Assembly: GCF_016909575.1 (NCBI RefSeq)
Contig: NZ_JAFBGA010000021.1
Location: forward strand, 51,669 to 115,668
Length of the DNA stretch: 64,000 nucleotides
Reading direction: 5' to 3'
Source: Streptomyces sp. HB132
GTDB lineage: Bacteria > Actinomycetota > Actinomycetes > Streptomycetales > Streptomycetaceae
This document shows positions 1 to 7,358 of this stretch, one piece after another (position 1 is the stretch's first letter; every line of letters begins with the position of its first letter). Position numbers and translations under genes: made by a program. A model generated the notes under the pieces. It was not told where the DNA came from and ran no database searches. It saw only the letters and a program-made list of their open reading frames with translations.

Positions 1-2
1 TC

Positions 3-545
3 CTCGGCGACGGCGCGTGGATCGACCTGTTGCCGGGCTGGCTGAGCGGCGCCGACGAGCTCTTCGCCGAACTGGCGGAAGCAGTGCCGTGGCGGGCCGA
101 GCGGCGGCAGATGTACGACCGGACGGTCGACGTGCCCCGCCTTCTCGCCTTCTACCGTGCCGGGGACGCGCTGCCGGGCACGGTCCTGGACGAGGCCCGC
201 GACGCGCTGTCCCGCCACTACGGCGACGAGTTGGGCGAGCCCTTCACCACGGCCGGTCTCTGCTACTACCGCGACGGGCGTGACAGCGTCGCCTGGCACG
301 GCGACCTGACCGGACGAAGCTCACGCGAGGACACCATGGTGGCGATCCTCTCCCTCGGCGCCCCGCGTGATCTGCTCCTGCGGCCGTGCCGAGGCGGCGA
401 CACCGTACGCCGGCCGCTCGGCCACGGCGACCTGATCGTCATGGGCGGATCGTGCCAGCGCACCTGGCAGCACGCCGTTCCCAAGACCGCGCACGCCCGG
501 GGGCCGCGGATCAGCGTCCAGTACCGCCCGCGCGGAGTGCGCTGA
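3..545 (+). CDS. AlkB-family Fe(II)/2-oxoglutarate dioxygenase (5' partial)
   Basis: The frame is open from base 3 and the first start-like codon (TTG at 30) lies inside conserved sequence, so the true start is upstream of the window. AlkB enzymes use Fe(II) and 2-oxoglutarate to strip alkyl groups from damaged nucleic-acid bases. The iron site is visible as HxD in WHGDLTGR (about codon 99) and the distal His in TWQHAVP; the 2-oxoglutarate arginines lie in RISVQYRPRG near the C-terminus. About 180 codons are visible, near the usual family length, so little is missing. The stop is 41 bp from the convergent MFS stop. Confidence 0.88.
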   Translation, partial: LGDGAWIDLLPGWLSGADELFAELAEAVPWRAERRQMYDRTVDVPRLLAFYRAGDALPGTVLDEARDALSRHYGDELGEPFTTAGLCYYRDGRDSVAWHGDLTGRSSREDTMVAILSLGAPRDLLLRPCRGGDTVRRPLGHGDLIVMGGSCQRTWQHAVPKTAHARGPRISVQYRPRGVR

Positions 546-586
546 AACGGCCGGGTCTCCCCGTCGTGATGCCCAGGGCCGGTGGC

Positions 587-1942
587 TCACGAAGCGGGGG
601 TGACCGTCGGCTTCGGCACTGAGGGACGGGGCGGCCGGGTGCGGGGGCCGAAGACGGCCAGGGCGACGGCGCCCACCATCCAGACGCCGGCGATGAAGTA
701 GAAGACGCTCTGGTATCCGGTGCGGTTGTAGAGCGCCGCGATGATCAGCGGCCCGGCGGCGTTCGACAACCGGCCGATCCCGTAGGTGATTCCCGTCCCC
801 AGGGAACGGCTCCGGGTGTCGAAGAGTTCGGGGGAGTAGGCGTACGCGAGGGCGGTGTAGCCGCGCTCGAACAGGTTCACCAGGAAGCCGAAGATCACGA
901 TCAGGATCGGGTCGAACGTCAGCCCGTACAGCAGACCGCACAGCGCGATCACCGTGCCGAAGGCGACGAGGCACCACTTGCGCTCGAACCGGTCGGTGAC
1001 CAGGGAGGCCAGGAAGGAGCCGAGGGGCGCGCCGACCGTGGTGAGGGCGATGTAGAAGACGGACTTCTCGACGCTGAAGCCTTCCTTGGCGAGCAGGGTG
1101 GGCGCGAAGCTCGAGTATCCGAAGAAGCCGATGGTCTGGGTGACCCACAGGACAGTGAGCAGCAGCGTCGGTGCGAGGTACCTCTTCCGCAGCAGCAGAC
1201 GCACCGGGGTCTTCACCGCCGGGGGCTCCTCGACGGGCTCCGCCGGTTCGGCCAGCGGCCCCTTCTCGGCGATCACCGATGCCTCGATCTCCCGCAGGAC
1301 CGCGTCGGCCGCGGCGTGGTCACCCCTGTTCTCGTGCCAGCGGGGGGACTCCTTGAGCTGCTTGGAGAACAGCACGAGCAGGATTCCGAGCGCACCCCAC
1401 AGGTACACCAGCCGCCAGGACCAGTCGGTGAGCGGAACGACGAGACTGGCGATCAGGTTGGTGGCCGGCGTACCGCAGATGCCGATGACCATGGCGTACG
1501 CCTGGTACTTGCCGCGGACGGCCGCCGGATACATCTCGTTGACGTAGATGACCGCCACGACGGTCATCGCCGACAGGCCCGCCGAGGTGAGCACCCGGAA
1601 GACGCCCAGCGAGAACACGTCCCACGAGAACACCGAGACGAATGAGAAGAAGCCGAAGAACACGGTGGTGCGGAGCAGCGTCTTCCGGCGGCCCCACCGG
1701 TCGGCGACGGCTCCCGCGACGATGGACCCGATGAACATGCCGACGAACGACAGCGAGGTCACGTATGCGACCTGATTGACCGTCACGCCCCAGAGTTCGA
1801 TGAGCTTGGGGGCGGTCGTCGCGAAGCTGTTGATGTCCGCGAACTCGAAGAAGTAGGCGAAGGCGACGGCCAGCAGGGTCGTCTTGTGGAAGCGGGAGAT
1901 CGGCAGCCGGTCCAGCCGGTTCGCCGCATTGGCGTGCTGCAT
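587..1942 (-). CDS. MFS metabolite transporter (sugar/aromatic-acid porter type)
   Basis: 451-residue, 12-helix MFS permease. Motif A (VADRWGRRKT) follows helix 2 and a long charged central loop (about residues 205-245, starting at KESPRW) separates the two six-helix halves. This layout is that of proton-coupled organic-acid/aromatic porters. It is the last gene of a leftward operon with the LigI, LigK and LigJ homologues (43 bp after ligI), so it most likely imports their substrate or a precursor; that specificity is inferred only from context. The start is the ATG at 1942, the first codon of a typical cytoplasmic N-terminal tail. Confidence 0.85.
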   Translation of the reverse strand: MQHANAANRLDRLPISRFHKTTLLAVAFAYFFEFADINSFATTAPKLIELWGVTVNQVAYVTSLSFVGMFIGSIVAGAVADRWGRRKTLLRTTVFFGFFSFVSVFSWDVFSLGVFRVLTSAGLSAMTVVAVIYVNEMYPAAVRGKYQAYAMVIGICGTPATNLIASLVVPLTDWSWRLVYLWGALGILLVLFSKQLKESPRWHENRGDHAAADAVLREIEASVIAEKGPLAEPAEPVEEPPAVKTPVRLLLRKRYLAPTLLLTVLWVTQTIGFFGYSSFAPTLLAKEGFSVEKSVFYIALTTVGAPLGSFLASLVTDRFERKWCLVAFGTVIALCGLLYGLTFDPILIVIFGFLVNLFERGYTALAYAYSPELFDTRSRSLGTGITYGIGRLSNAAGPLIIAALYNRTGYQSVFYFIAGVWMVGAVALAVFGPRTRPPRPSVPKPTVTPAS

Positions 1943-1985
1943 GGGGACGGTCCCTGTCGGAGTGCGGGTGCGGGTGGGGAGGGGA

Positions 1986-2906
1986 TCAGACGCCTTCGCC
2001 GGGCCAGTAGAGGCTCATCGGGTTGTCGACGAGGAGCCGGTGCTGCTGCCCGGAGGTGACCGCGACCTGCGGCACGTAGTCGACCAGGAGCCCGTCGTCG
2101 GGCATGTGGTCGGTGAGATTGGGGTGCGGCCAGTCCGTGCCCCAGAGCACCCGGTCCCCGAACTCCTCGACCACGCGGCGGCCGAAGGGCACGACATCGC
2201 GGTAGGCGTGCCTCTCACCGCCGAGGGCGGCGGGACCGCTCACGCTGAGGCGCTCGGGGCAGGACACCTTCACCCATACGTCGTTGGACGCGACGAAGCG
2301 GAGGAAGCGCGTGAACTGCGGGCCGCCCACCGGCAGCGTCACATCGGGCCGCCCCATGTGGTCCACCACGAGGGGGGTGGGCAGGGAGCCGAAGAAGCCC
2401 TCCAGCTCGGGGAGATCGGCGCTCTCGAAGTAGAGCACGATGTGCCAGCCCAGCGGCGCGACCTTCTCGGCGATCCTGGCCAGGTCCTCCTTCGGTGAGG
2501 TGCTGACAAGGCGGCGAAGGAAGTTGAAGCGCACCCCGCGGACCCCCGCCGCGTCCAGCGCGCGCAGTTCGGCGTCGGAGATGTCCGGACGGACGGTCGC
2601 GATCCCCCGCGCCCGCTCACCGGCCGCTCGCACCGCGTCGAGCATCGCCGTGTTGTCCGCGCCGTGGCAGGTGGCCTGGACGACGACGGCGCGGGCGACC
2701 CCGAGATGGTTGTGCAGGGAGGCGAGTGCGCTCTTCCCGGCGTCGCAGGGCGTGTACTTGCGCTCGGGGGCGAAGGGGAACTCGCCCTGCGGTCCGAACA
2801 CGTGGCAGTGGGCGTCGACCGTGCCCGCCGGAAGCCGGAACGCGGGCACGGACGGATCCGGGTGCCAGTCCAGCCAGCCGGCTGACCTGGGGGAGCGAAC
2901 ACTCAT
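1986..2906 (-). CDS. ligI: 2-pyrone-4,6-dicarboxylate lactonase (LigI-like amidohydrolase)
   Basis: Amidohydrolase-superfamily protein of 306 residues that would hydrolyse 2-pyrone-4,6-dicarboxylate to 4-oxalomesaconate in the protocatechuate 4,5-cleavage pathway. Seen: the N-terminal HxH of DAHCHVFGP, a strand-end VDHMGRP, and the catalytic Asp motif WGTDWPHPN near the C-terminus, the pattern of this metal-independent or weakly metal-bound subgroup. The ATG at 2906 has AGGAG five bases upstream; the frame is open 300 bases further up but that extension is low-complexity and lacks a Shine-Dalgarno. It lies between the MFS and ligK genes. Confidence 0.85.
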   Translation of the reverse strand: MSVRSPRSAGWLDWHPDPSVPAFRLPAGTVDAHCHVFGPQGEFPFAPERKYTPCDAGKSALASLHNHLGVARAVVVQATCHGADNTAMLDAVRAAGERARGIATVRPDISDAELRALDAAGVRGVRFNFLRRLVSTSPKEDLARIAEKVAPLGWHIVLYFESADLPELEGFFGSLPTPLVVDHMGRPDVTLPVGGPQFTRFLRFVASNDVWVKVSCPERLSVSGPAALGGERHAYRDVVPFGRRVVEEFGDRVLWGTDWPHPNLTDHMPDDGLLVDYVPQVAVTSGQQHRLLVDNPMSLYWPGEGV

Positions 2907-3042
2907 GAGATCTCCTGGTGGTTCGGATGGGGGAGGGCGCGAGGGGCGCCGGTCCCTGAGCGCGGGCGTGCCGGGGGACGCGGTGTACACGGGGCCGGCC
3001 GGGCGGGCCGGCCCCGCGTCCGCTCGCCGTTCCCGCCCGCGG

Positions 3043-3738
3043 TCAGTCGACGTAGCGCAGCCCGGCGGCCTCGAGCGACTCGCGCATGCCGTACATGTCG
3101 AGGCCGAGCTCACCTGCGGCCAGGCGGCGGCGCTTGCTCTCCTCGTTGTCCTCCCGGCGCCGGGAGGCGGCCGCCACCTCGGCGACCCGCCCGGCCGGAA
3201 CGACGGCCACACCGTCCGCGTCCGCCACCACGACGTCGCCCGGGTGGACCAGCGCGTTGGCGCACACGACCGGCACGTTCACCGAGCCGAGAGTCGCCTT
3301 GACGGTTCCCTTGGAGTTGACGGCACGGCTGAAGACGGGGAAGTCCATGTCCCGCAGCTCGCGGACGTCTCGGCATCCGCCGTCGATGACCAGACCCACA
3401 CCGCCCCGGGCACGTACCGAGGTGGCGAGGAGTTCGCCGAAGAATCCGTCCTCGCACTCGGTGGTGCAGGCCGCCACGAGGACGTCGCCGGGCCGCAGTT
3501 GCTCCACGGCCACGTGCAGCATCCAGTTGTCGCCGGGCTGCAGGAGCACGGTGACCGCGGTACCGCTGAAGGCCGCCCCCGGATAGACGGGGCGGATGTA
3601 GGGGCGCATCAGACCGGTGCGGCCCATGGCCTCGTGGACGGTGCTGACGCCGAAGGGCTTCAGGGCCTCGAGGTCCGCGGCAGCGGGGCGTCCGACCGTG
3701 CGGTGGACCACTCCCAGTTCGTACATGGCTGTGCTCAC
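3043..3738 (-). CDS. ligK: 4-carboxy-4-hydroxy-2-oxoadipate aldolase (LigK/RraA-like)
   Basis: 231-residue protein of the RraA-like fold. It would cleave 4-carboxy-4-hydroxy-2-oxoadipate to pyruvate and oxaloacetate; family members also decarboxylate oxaloacetate. Seen: the PGDNWMLHVAVEQLRPGDV substrate loop and GGCRDVRELRDMDFPVF, in which Arg-Asp form the phosphate/carboxylate and Mg site of class II pyruvate aldolases. The length matches LigK rather than the shorter RraA (about 160 residues). It sits 14 bp after the ligJ-like gene in the same operon, which supports the aldolase call over a generic RraA call. Confidence 0.85.
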   Translation of the reverse strand: MSTAMYELGVVHRTVGRPAAADLEALKPFGVSTVHEAMGRTGLMRPYIRPVYPGAAFSGTAVTVLLQPGDNWMLHVAVEQLRPGDVLVAACTTECEDGFFGELLATSVRARGGVGLVIDGGCRDVRELRDMDFPVFSRAVNSKGTVKATLGSVNVPVVCANALVHPGDVVVADADGVAVVPAGRVAEVAAASRRREDNEESKRRRLAAGELGLDMYGMRESLEAAGLRYVD

Positions 3739-3752
3739 TTCCTTCCGCGGGT

Positions 3753-4778
3753 TCAGCGGCCCTGGCGCTTCAGCAGGGCGTCCAGCCGCGGGTACACGGA
3801 GCGCGCGTTGTGCTCCTGGATGTCCGCCAGCCCGTCCGGGGAGAGCCCGGCGGCCTCGGCGTAGCGGCGTGTGTCGTCGAAGTGATGGCCGGTCCGGGGG
3901 TCTACGTCACGGACGGCGCCGATCATCTCCGAGGCGAAGAGGATGTTCCGGGTGGGCACGACGTCGAAGAGGAGATCCGAGCCGGGCTGGTGGTAGACGC
4001 ACGTGTCGAAGAAGACGTTGCCCAGGACGTGCTCCTCCAGCGGTGGCTTCCCGAGCGCCATCGCCAGGCCGCGGAACCTGCCCCAGTGGTAGGGGACGGC
4101 GCCACCGCCATGGGGAATGACCAGCCTGAGCGTGGGGAAGTCCGTGAACAGGTCACCCTGCACGAGCTGCATGAACGCGGTGGTGTCGGCGTTCAGGTAG
4201 TGCGCCCCCGTGGTGTGGAACGCGGGGTTGACGCTCGTGCTGACATGGACCATCGCCGGGACGTCGTACTCGGCCATCTTCTCGTACAGGGGGTACCACG
4301 AGCGGTCCGTCAGGGGCGGGGCGGTCCAGTACCCCCCGGAGGGGTCGGGGTTGAGGTTCAGTGCGACGGCACCGTACTCCTCGACGCACCGGATGAGTTC
4401 CGGTATGCAGGTCGCGGGGTCGACGCCCGGGGACTGCGGAAGCATCGCGGCCGGGACGAATCGCTCCGGATACAGCCGGCTGACACGGAAGCACAGCTCG
4501 TTGCAGAGGGCCGCCCATTCGGCGGAGGTGCTGAAATCCCCTACGTGGTGGGCCATGAAGGAGGCCCTCGGCGAGAAGACCGTCATGTCGACGCCGCGCT
4601 CGTCCATCAGCCTCAGCTGGTTCGACTCGACGCTCTCACGCAGCTCGTCGTCGCTGATCTTCAGATCCGCCGTTCTCGGTGAGAGCGACGGGTCCCCGAG
4701 ACCGGCGATCTGCTGGTGCCGCCACGCCTCCAGCGCGGGCGGGGCCGTCGTGTAGTGGCCGTGGCAGTCGATGATCAT
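3753..4778 (-). CDS. ligJ: 4-oxalomesaconate hydratase (LigJ-like amidohydrolase)
   Basis: 341-residue amidohydrolase-fold protein, first gene of the operon. LigJ hydrates 4-oxalomesaconate to 4-carboxy-4-hydroxy-2-oxoadipate, the LigK substrate. Metal-site motifs are visible: MIIDCHGHY at the N-terminus, MVHVSTS around residue 180, IPHGGGAVPYHWGR near 230 and FASEMIGAVRDVDP near 290. The start is the ATG at 4778 with GAGGAA nine bases upstream; the open frame continues 90 bases upstream into the divergent promoter region and is rejected. The intergenic operator with the GntR gene suggests substrate-inducible repression. Confidence 0.87.
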   Translation of the reverse strand: MIIDCHGHYTTAPPALEAWRHQQIAGLGDPSLSPRTADLKISDDELRESVESNQLRLMDERGVDMTVFSPRASFMAHHVGDFSTSAEWAALCNELCFRVSRLYPERFVPAAMLPQSPGVDPATCIPELIRCVEEYGAVALNLNPDPSGGYWTAPPLTDRSWYPLYEKMAEYDVPAMVHVSTSVNPAFHTTGAHYLNADTTAFMQLVQGDLFTDFPTLRLVIPHGGGAVPYHWGRFRGLAMALGKPPLEEHVLGNVFFDTCVYHQPGSDLLFDVVPTRNILFASEMIGAVRDVDPRTGHHFDDTRRYAEAAGLSPDGLADIQEHNARSVYPRLDALLKRQGR

Positions 4779-4889
4779 CTGTTCCTCTTCGAAGTGCCTG
4801 CGTGTGCTGCCTGGGAGTATCCGGCCGTCGGGCCGCTCCCGGGCCCGGCTCGCCCGGCCGGCTGTCACGCCACCGTAACCGTCGATGAA

Positions 4890-4901
4890 ATTGTTGACAA
4901 T
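4890..4901. promoter_or_regulatory. Putative GntR/FCD operator
   Basis: ATTGTTGACAAT: five-base arms (ATTGT/ACAAT) around TG. It fits the loose t.GT-Nx-AC.a pattern of FadR/FCD-type GntR regulators. It lies in the 220-bp gap between the divergent ligJ-like and GntR genes, and contains TTGACA (4894-4899), a possible -35 hexamer. No convincing -10 was found. Confidence 0.5.
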
Positions 4902-4927
4902 ATGCCTGACGAGAAAGTTTCAGGCAT
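4902..4927. promoter_or_regulatory. 8-bp inverted repeat in the divergent promoter region
   Basis: ATGCCTGA (4902-4909) and TCAGGCAT (4920-4927) are perfect reverse complements separated by 10 bases, immediately next to the ATTGTTGACAAT site. It could be a second operator or an mRNA hairpin in the GntR leader, which is about 95 bases upstream of the start codon. Confidence 0.4.
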
Positions 4928-4998
4928 CATCGCTGAGGTCACCGTTTTCGTACGCGCGGCGGTGAGGAAGTTTTCGAAGACGAACGGAAGGCGGAGGA

Positions 4999-5667
4999 GT
5001 GACGTCTGATCAGGCCACCGGCCGGGCAGGCCGGAGCGCGGTCTCCAGCGGTATCCGGGAGGCGCTCGCGGCGGGCGACATGGTGCCGGGGCAGCGCCTC
5101 GTCGAGCAGGAGTTGTCCGAGGTCTTCCGGGCGACGCGGAGTTCGGTGCGGGAGGCGCTGCAGGATCTGGCCGCCGAAGGCCTCGTGGAGCTGATCCCCC
5201 GGCGCGGGGCGCGAGTGCGGGTGATCTCGGTCGAGGAGGCGGTCCAGATCACCGAGTGCCGCGCGCTGCTGGAGGGCCTGTGCGCACGGCGGGCGGCGGA
5301 GAACGCCTCGGACGAGGTGCGGCAGGAGCTGAAGGGCATCGGCTCGGCGATGAGCCGCGCTGTGGCGGAGGGCGACCCGGACGCCTACTCGGTGCTGAAC
5401 CGCAGGCTGCACGAGTCCATCGGCGAGGTCAGCGATCAGAAGGTGGCCCAGGCCCTGCTCGAACGGATGAACGGCCAGATGGTGCGCTACCAGTTCCGTC
5501 TCGCGCTGCGCCCGGGCCGTCCGGCGAGGTCGCTGCCGCAGCACCTGGCGATCATCGACGCGGTGGTGGCGGGTGATGCCGACGCCGCGGAGGCGGCCGC
5601 CCGGGCACACGTCGAGAGCGTCGTCGAAGCGCTGCGGGAGACACCCACGCCCGCCCGCCTGGGCTGA
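4999..5667 (+). CDS. GntR-family regulator, FadR/FCD subgroup
   Basis: 222-residue transcription factor: N-terminal winged helix (LVEQELSEVFRATRSSVREALQDLAAEGLVE, about residues 35-65) and a C-terminal all-helical FCD ligand domain with conserved His in RRLHESIG, LPQHLAIID and ARAHVES that usually bind a metal and a carboxylate effector. It is divergent from the ligJ-ligK-ligI-MFS operon and is the likely repressor, with a pathway tricarboxylate as inducer (inference). The GTG at 4999 is the only start between the upstream in-frame stop (4963) and the helix; GGAGG is only one or two bases from it, so initiation may be weak. Confidence 0.85.
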   Translation: MTSDQATGRAGRSAVSSGIREALAAGDMVPGQRLVEQELSEVFRATRSSVREALQDLAAEGLVELIPRRGARVRVISVEEAVQITECRALLEGLCARRAAENASDEVRQELKGIGSAMSRAVAEGDPDAYSVLNRRLHESIGEVSDQKVAQALLERMNGQMVRYQFRLALRPGRPARSLPQHLAIIDAVVAGDADAAEAAARAHVESVVEALRETPTPARLG

Positions 5668-5715
5668 CGGACCTGTGACCCCGTGCGGGTGATCGGGGCG
5701 CGGGGCTCGTAGGCC

Positions 5716-5752
5716 GGCCTCCCGCCCGGGTCGTCGACCCGGGCGGGAGGCC
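5716..5752. terminator. Bidirectional terminator hairpin
   Basis: 18-base perfect inverted repeat (5716-5733 and 5735-5752, all G/C-rich) between the convergent stops of the GntR gene (5667) and the SHOCT gene (5762). There is no U-tract, as is common in Streptomyces. Confidence 0.75.
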
Positions 5753-5761
5753 GTGGCGGTC

Positions 5762-6169
5762 TCAGGCCAGCAGCTTCTCCTTGGCCTTCTCGTACTCCTC
5801 CTGGCTGAGGTGGCCCTTCTCCCTCAGCTCGGAGAGTTTGGCGAGGTCGGCCACATGGCCGCCGCCGGCCCCGGTGCCGCCGTCGTCGTGGGCGGCCTGC
5901 TTCACGTACTGCCGGAAGGCCGCCTCGCGGTTCTCCGCCTCCTTGACCTCGCGGCGCCCCATGCCCTTGCCCCGGGCGATCAGGTAGACGAGCACGCCCA
6001 CATAGGGCAGTACGATCACGAAGATCAACCAGGCCGCCTTGGTCCAGCCGCTCAGCGAGTGGTCCCGGAAGATGTCCGTGACCACCTTGAAGAGCAGGAA
6101 GAACCACAGGACCCACAGGAACAGAAACATCATGGTCAGGAAGAGGTTCAGCAGCGGATAATCGTCCAT
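5762..6169 (-). CDS. PLD-nuclease-N-like/SHOCT-domain membrane protein
   Basis: 135 residues: two hydrophobic helices (about 8-28, rich in Phe/Leu/Trp, and 46-64) forming the PLDc_N-like membrane hairpin, a charged linker, and a C-terminal SHOCT motif (DLAKLSELREKGHLSQEEYEKAKEKLL), a short helical oligomerisation module. The exact function is unknown; such proteins are widespread in actinobacteria. The ATG at 6169 has GGAG seven bases upstream. It is monocistronic, with a palindrome (6192-6211) just upstream. Confidence 0.82.
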   Translation of the reverse strand: MDDYPLLNLFLTMMFLFLWVLWFFLLFKVVTDIFRDHSLSGWTKAAWLIFVIVLPYVGVLVYLIARGKGMGRREVKEAENREAAFRQYVKQAAHDDGGTGAGGGHVADLAKLSELREKGHLSQEEYEKAKEKLLA

Positions 6170-6191
6170 GGGTCTGCTCCGATCGGGCGGA

Positions 6192-6211
6192 ATGTACTTT
6201 TATTGGTACAT
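6192..6211. promoter_or_regulatory. Palindrome upstream of the SHOCT gene
   Basis: ATGTAC-N8-GTACAT, six-base perfect arms with an A/T-rich centre, 22 bp upstream of the SHOCT start codon. The position fits an operator over the promoter. The regulator is unknown. Confidence 0.4.
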
Positions 6212-6248
6212 CCGCTGCCCTCCCGCCGCATTTCCGGCTGGCCGGGCG

Positions 6249-6743
6249 TCAGACGGAGAGGGTGTCCAGGAACGCCGAGAGCTTGCCCCTGGTCCGCTCG
6301 ATCTGCTGCTCGACGGTCAGGGACTCCTCGAAGCGCCCGCCGGGGGCGGCCGTCTTCCTGCCGCGCACGTACAGCGAGCAGTCGAGGTCCGTGCAGAGGT
6401 AGATGCCCACCGAATTGCCGTCCCTGCCCGCCTGTCCTCGCTTCCGGGCGGTCATCAGGGACACCCCGCTGCCCGGGTGCGTGGTCAGGCAGACCGAGCA
6501 CATACTGCGGTGCAGGAAGCCGCGCTGCTGGGACGGGAAACGCAGCGTGATGCCGACGAGCTCGCCGCGCTGCTCGGTGACGATATAGCTCCGGTCCGGG
6601 GCCGAGAGGTCGCGCCAGCCCAGGAAGTCCAGGTCCTCCCAGCGGCGCTCCTCGAGGTCGCGGGGCAGCGGCAGGCGCTTCGCCTCACCTTTGGAACAGT
6701 TGATGAACGATGTCCGGATGTCCTGCTCACTGACGGCTCTCAT
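6249..6743 (-). CDS. FBP-domain (EF-G-binding-type treble-clef) protein
   Basis: 164 residues resembling the FBP domain of elongation-factor-G-binding proteins (FusB/FusC type), which bind EF-G and in some species relieve fusidic-acid inhibition. Seen: the fold-typical DLDFLGWRDLSAPDRSYIV segment and a four-Cys zinc site, CSVC (about residue 75) and CTDLDC (about 115). The start MRAVSEQDIR at 6743 is chosen because the frame upstream runs through the 14-nt direct repeat and into the NUDIX stop. No clear Shine-Dalgarno is visible, so the mRNA may be near-leaderless. Confidence 0.78.
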   Translation of the reverse strand: MRAVSEQDIRTSFINCSKGEAKRLPLPRDLEERRWEDLDFLGWRDLSAPDRSYIVTEQRGELVGITLRFPSQQRGFLHRSMCSVCLTTHPGSGVSLMTARKRGQAGRDGNSVGIYLCTDLDCSLYVRGRKTAAPGGRFEESLTVEQQIERTRGKLSAFLDTLSV

Positions 6744-6764
6744 GGCATCGACGCTAACTCTGCC

Positions 6765-6799
6765 TATGAGCCCTAGGCAAATGAATATGAGCTCTAGGC
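6765..6799. repeat. 14-nt direct repeat, 21-bp period (operator candidate)
   Basis: TATGAGCCCTAGGC (6765-6778) and TATGAGCTCTAGGC (6786-6799) differ at one base and are exactly 21 bp apart, two helical turns. They fill the gap between the NUDIX stop (6800) and the FBP-gene start (6743), so they are placed to act on FBP transcription. The regulator is unknown. Confidence 0.5.
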
Positions 6800-7294
6800 T
6801 CAACCCTGCGACGGAGCGATCCGCAGGTGGTGGGCCGCCGGATGGTCGATGGCGAGATCAGGCCGCCAGACGGCCAGGATCTGTGCCGATGGGTCGAACA
6901 GAGGGCTCGGCAGCTCCTCGGGGGCGATCCACCGCCACGCGCTGATGAGATGCGGCTCGGTCACCCGCGGGTCCGCGGACTCCACACGCACCAGAGCGGC
7001 CATGCTGATCCGGTTGATGCCGCCCACCACGTCGTGCACCATCGCGAAGACCGTCACGGCGTCCACGGGCACCCGGAGCCCCGTCTCCTCGCGCAGTTCG
7101 CGGGCGGCGGCGGCCGCGACCGACTCGTGCGTCGGGTCGACCTTGCCGCCGGGCAGCTCCCAGGTGCCGCCCCGGTGCCTGCCGAGCAGGATCCTGCCCT
7201 CCGCGTCCTGTACGACGACACCGACCCCCAGGGCGGCCTGGGCGAGCGGTGGGCGGGCGTTCCGGGGAGGGGTGTTCACGGATTCGGCGGTCAT
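6800..7294 (-). CDS. NUDIX hydrolase
   Basis: 164-residue NUDIX protein hydrolysing a nucleoside-diphosphate-linked substrate. The Nudix box is intact: GGKVDPTHESVAAAAARELREETGL fits GX5EX7REUXEEXGU, with the metal-binding Glu residues present. The substrate cannot be told from sequence; the preceding GRHRGGTWELPGG is typical of MutT/NUDT15-like pyrophosphatases that clean nucleotide pools. ATG at 7294; an in-frame GTG at 7351 is rejected because it adds Arg-rich non-conserved sequence. It is followed 56 bp later by the FBP gene in the same direction. Confidence 0.88.
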   Translation of the reverse strand: MTAESVNTPPRNARPPLAQAALGVGVVVQDAEGRILLGRHRGGTWELPGGKVDPTHESVAAAAARELREETGLRVPVDAVTVFAMVHDVVGGINRISMAALVRVESADPRVTEPHLISAWRWIAPEELPSPLFDPSAQILAVWRPDLAIDHPAAHHLRIAPSQG

Positions 7295-7358
7295 CGCTGC
7301 TCTGCTCCCGGCTGGTCGGATACGGGTACGCACGGACCGCGTCATCCTCACACGGCGG

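Noticed and set aside
2907..3212. N-terminal extension of the LigI-like protein
   Set aside because: Pro/Arg/Ser-rich, no homology, and the ATG at 2906 has an ideal AGGAG.
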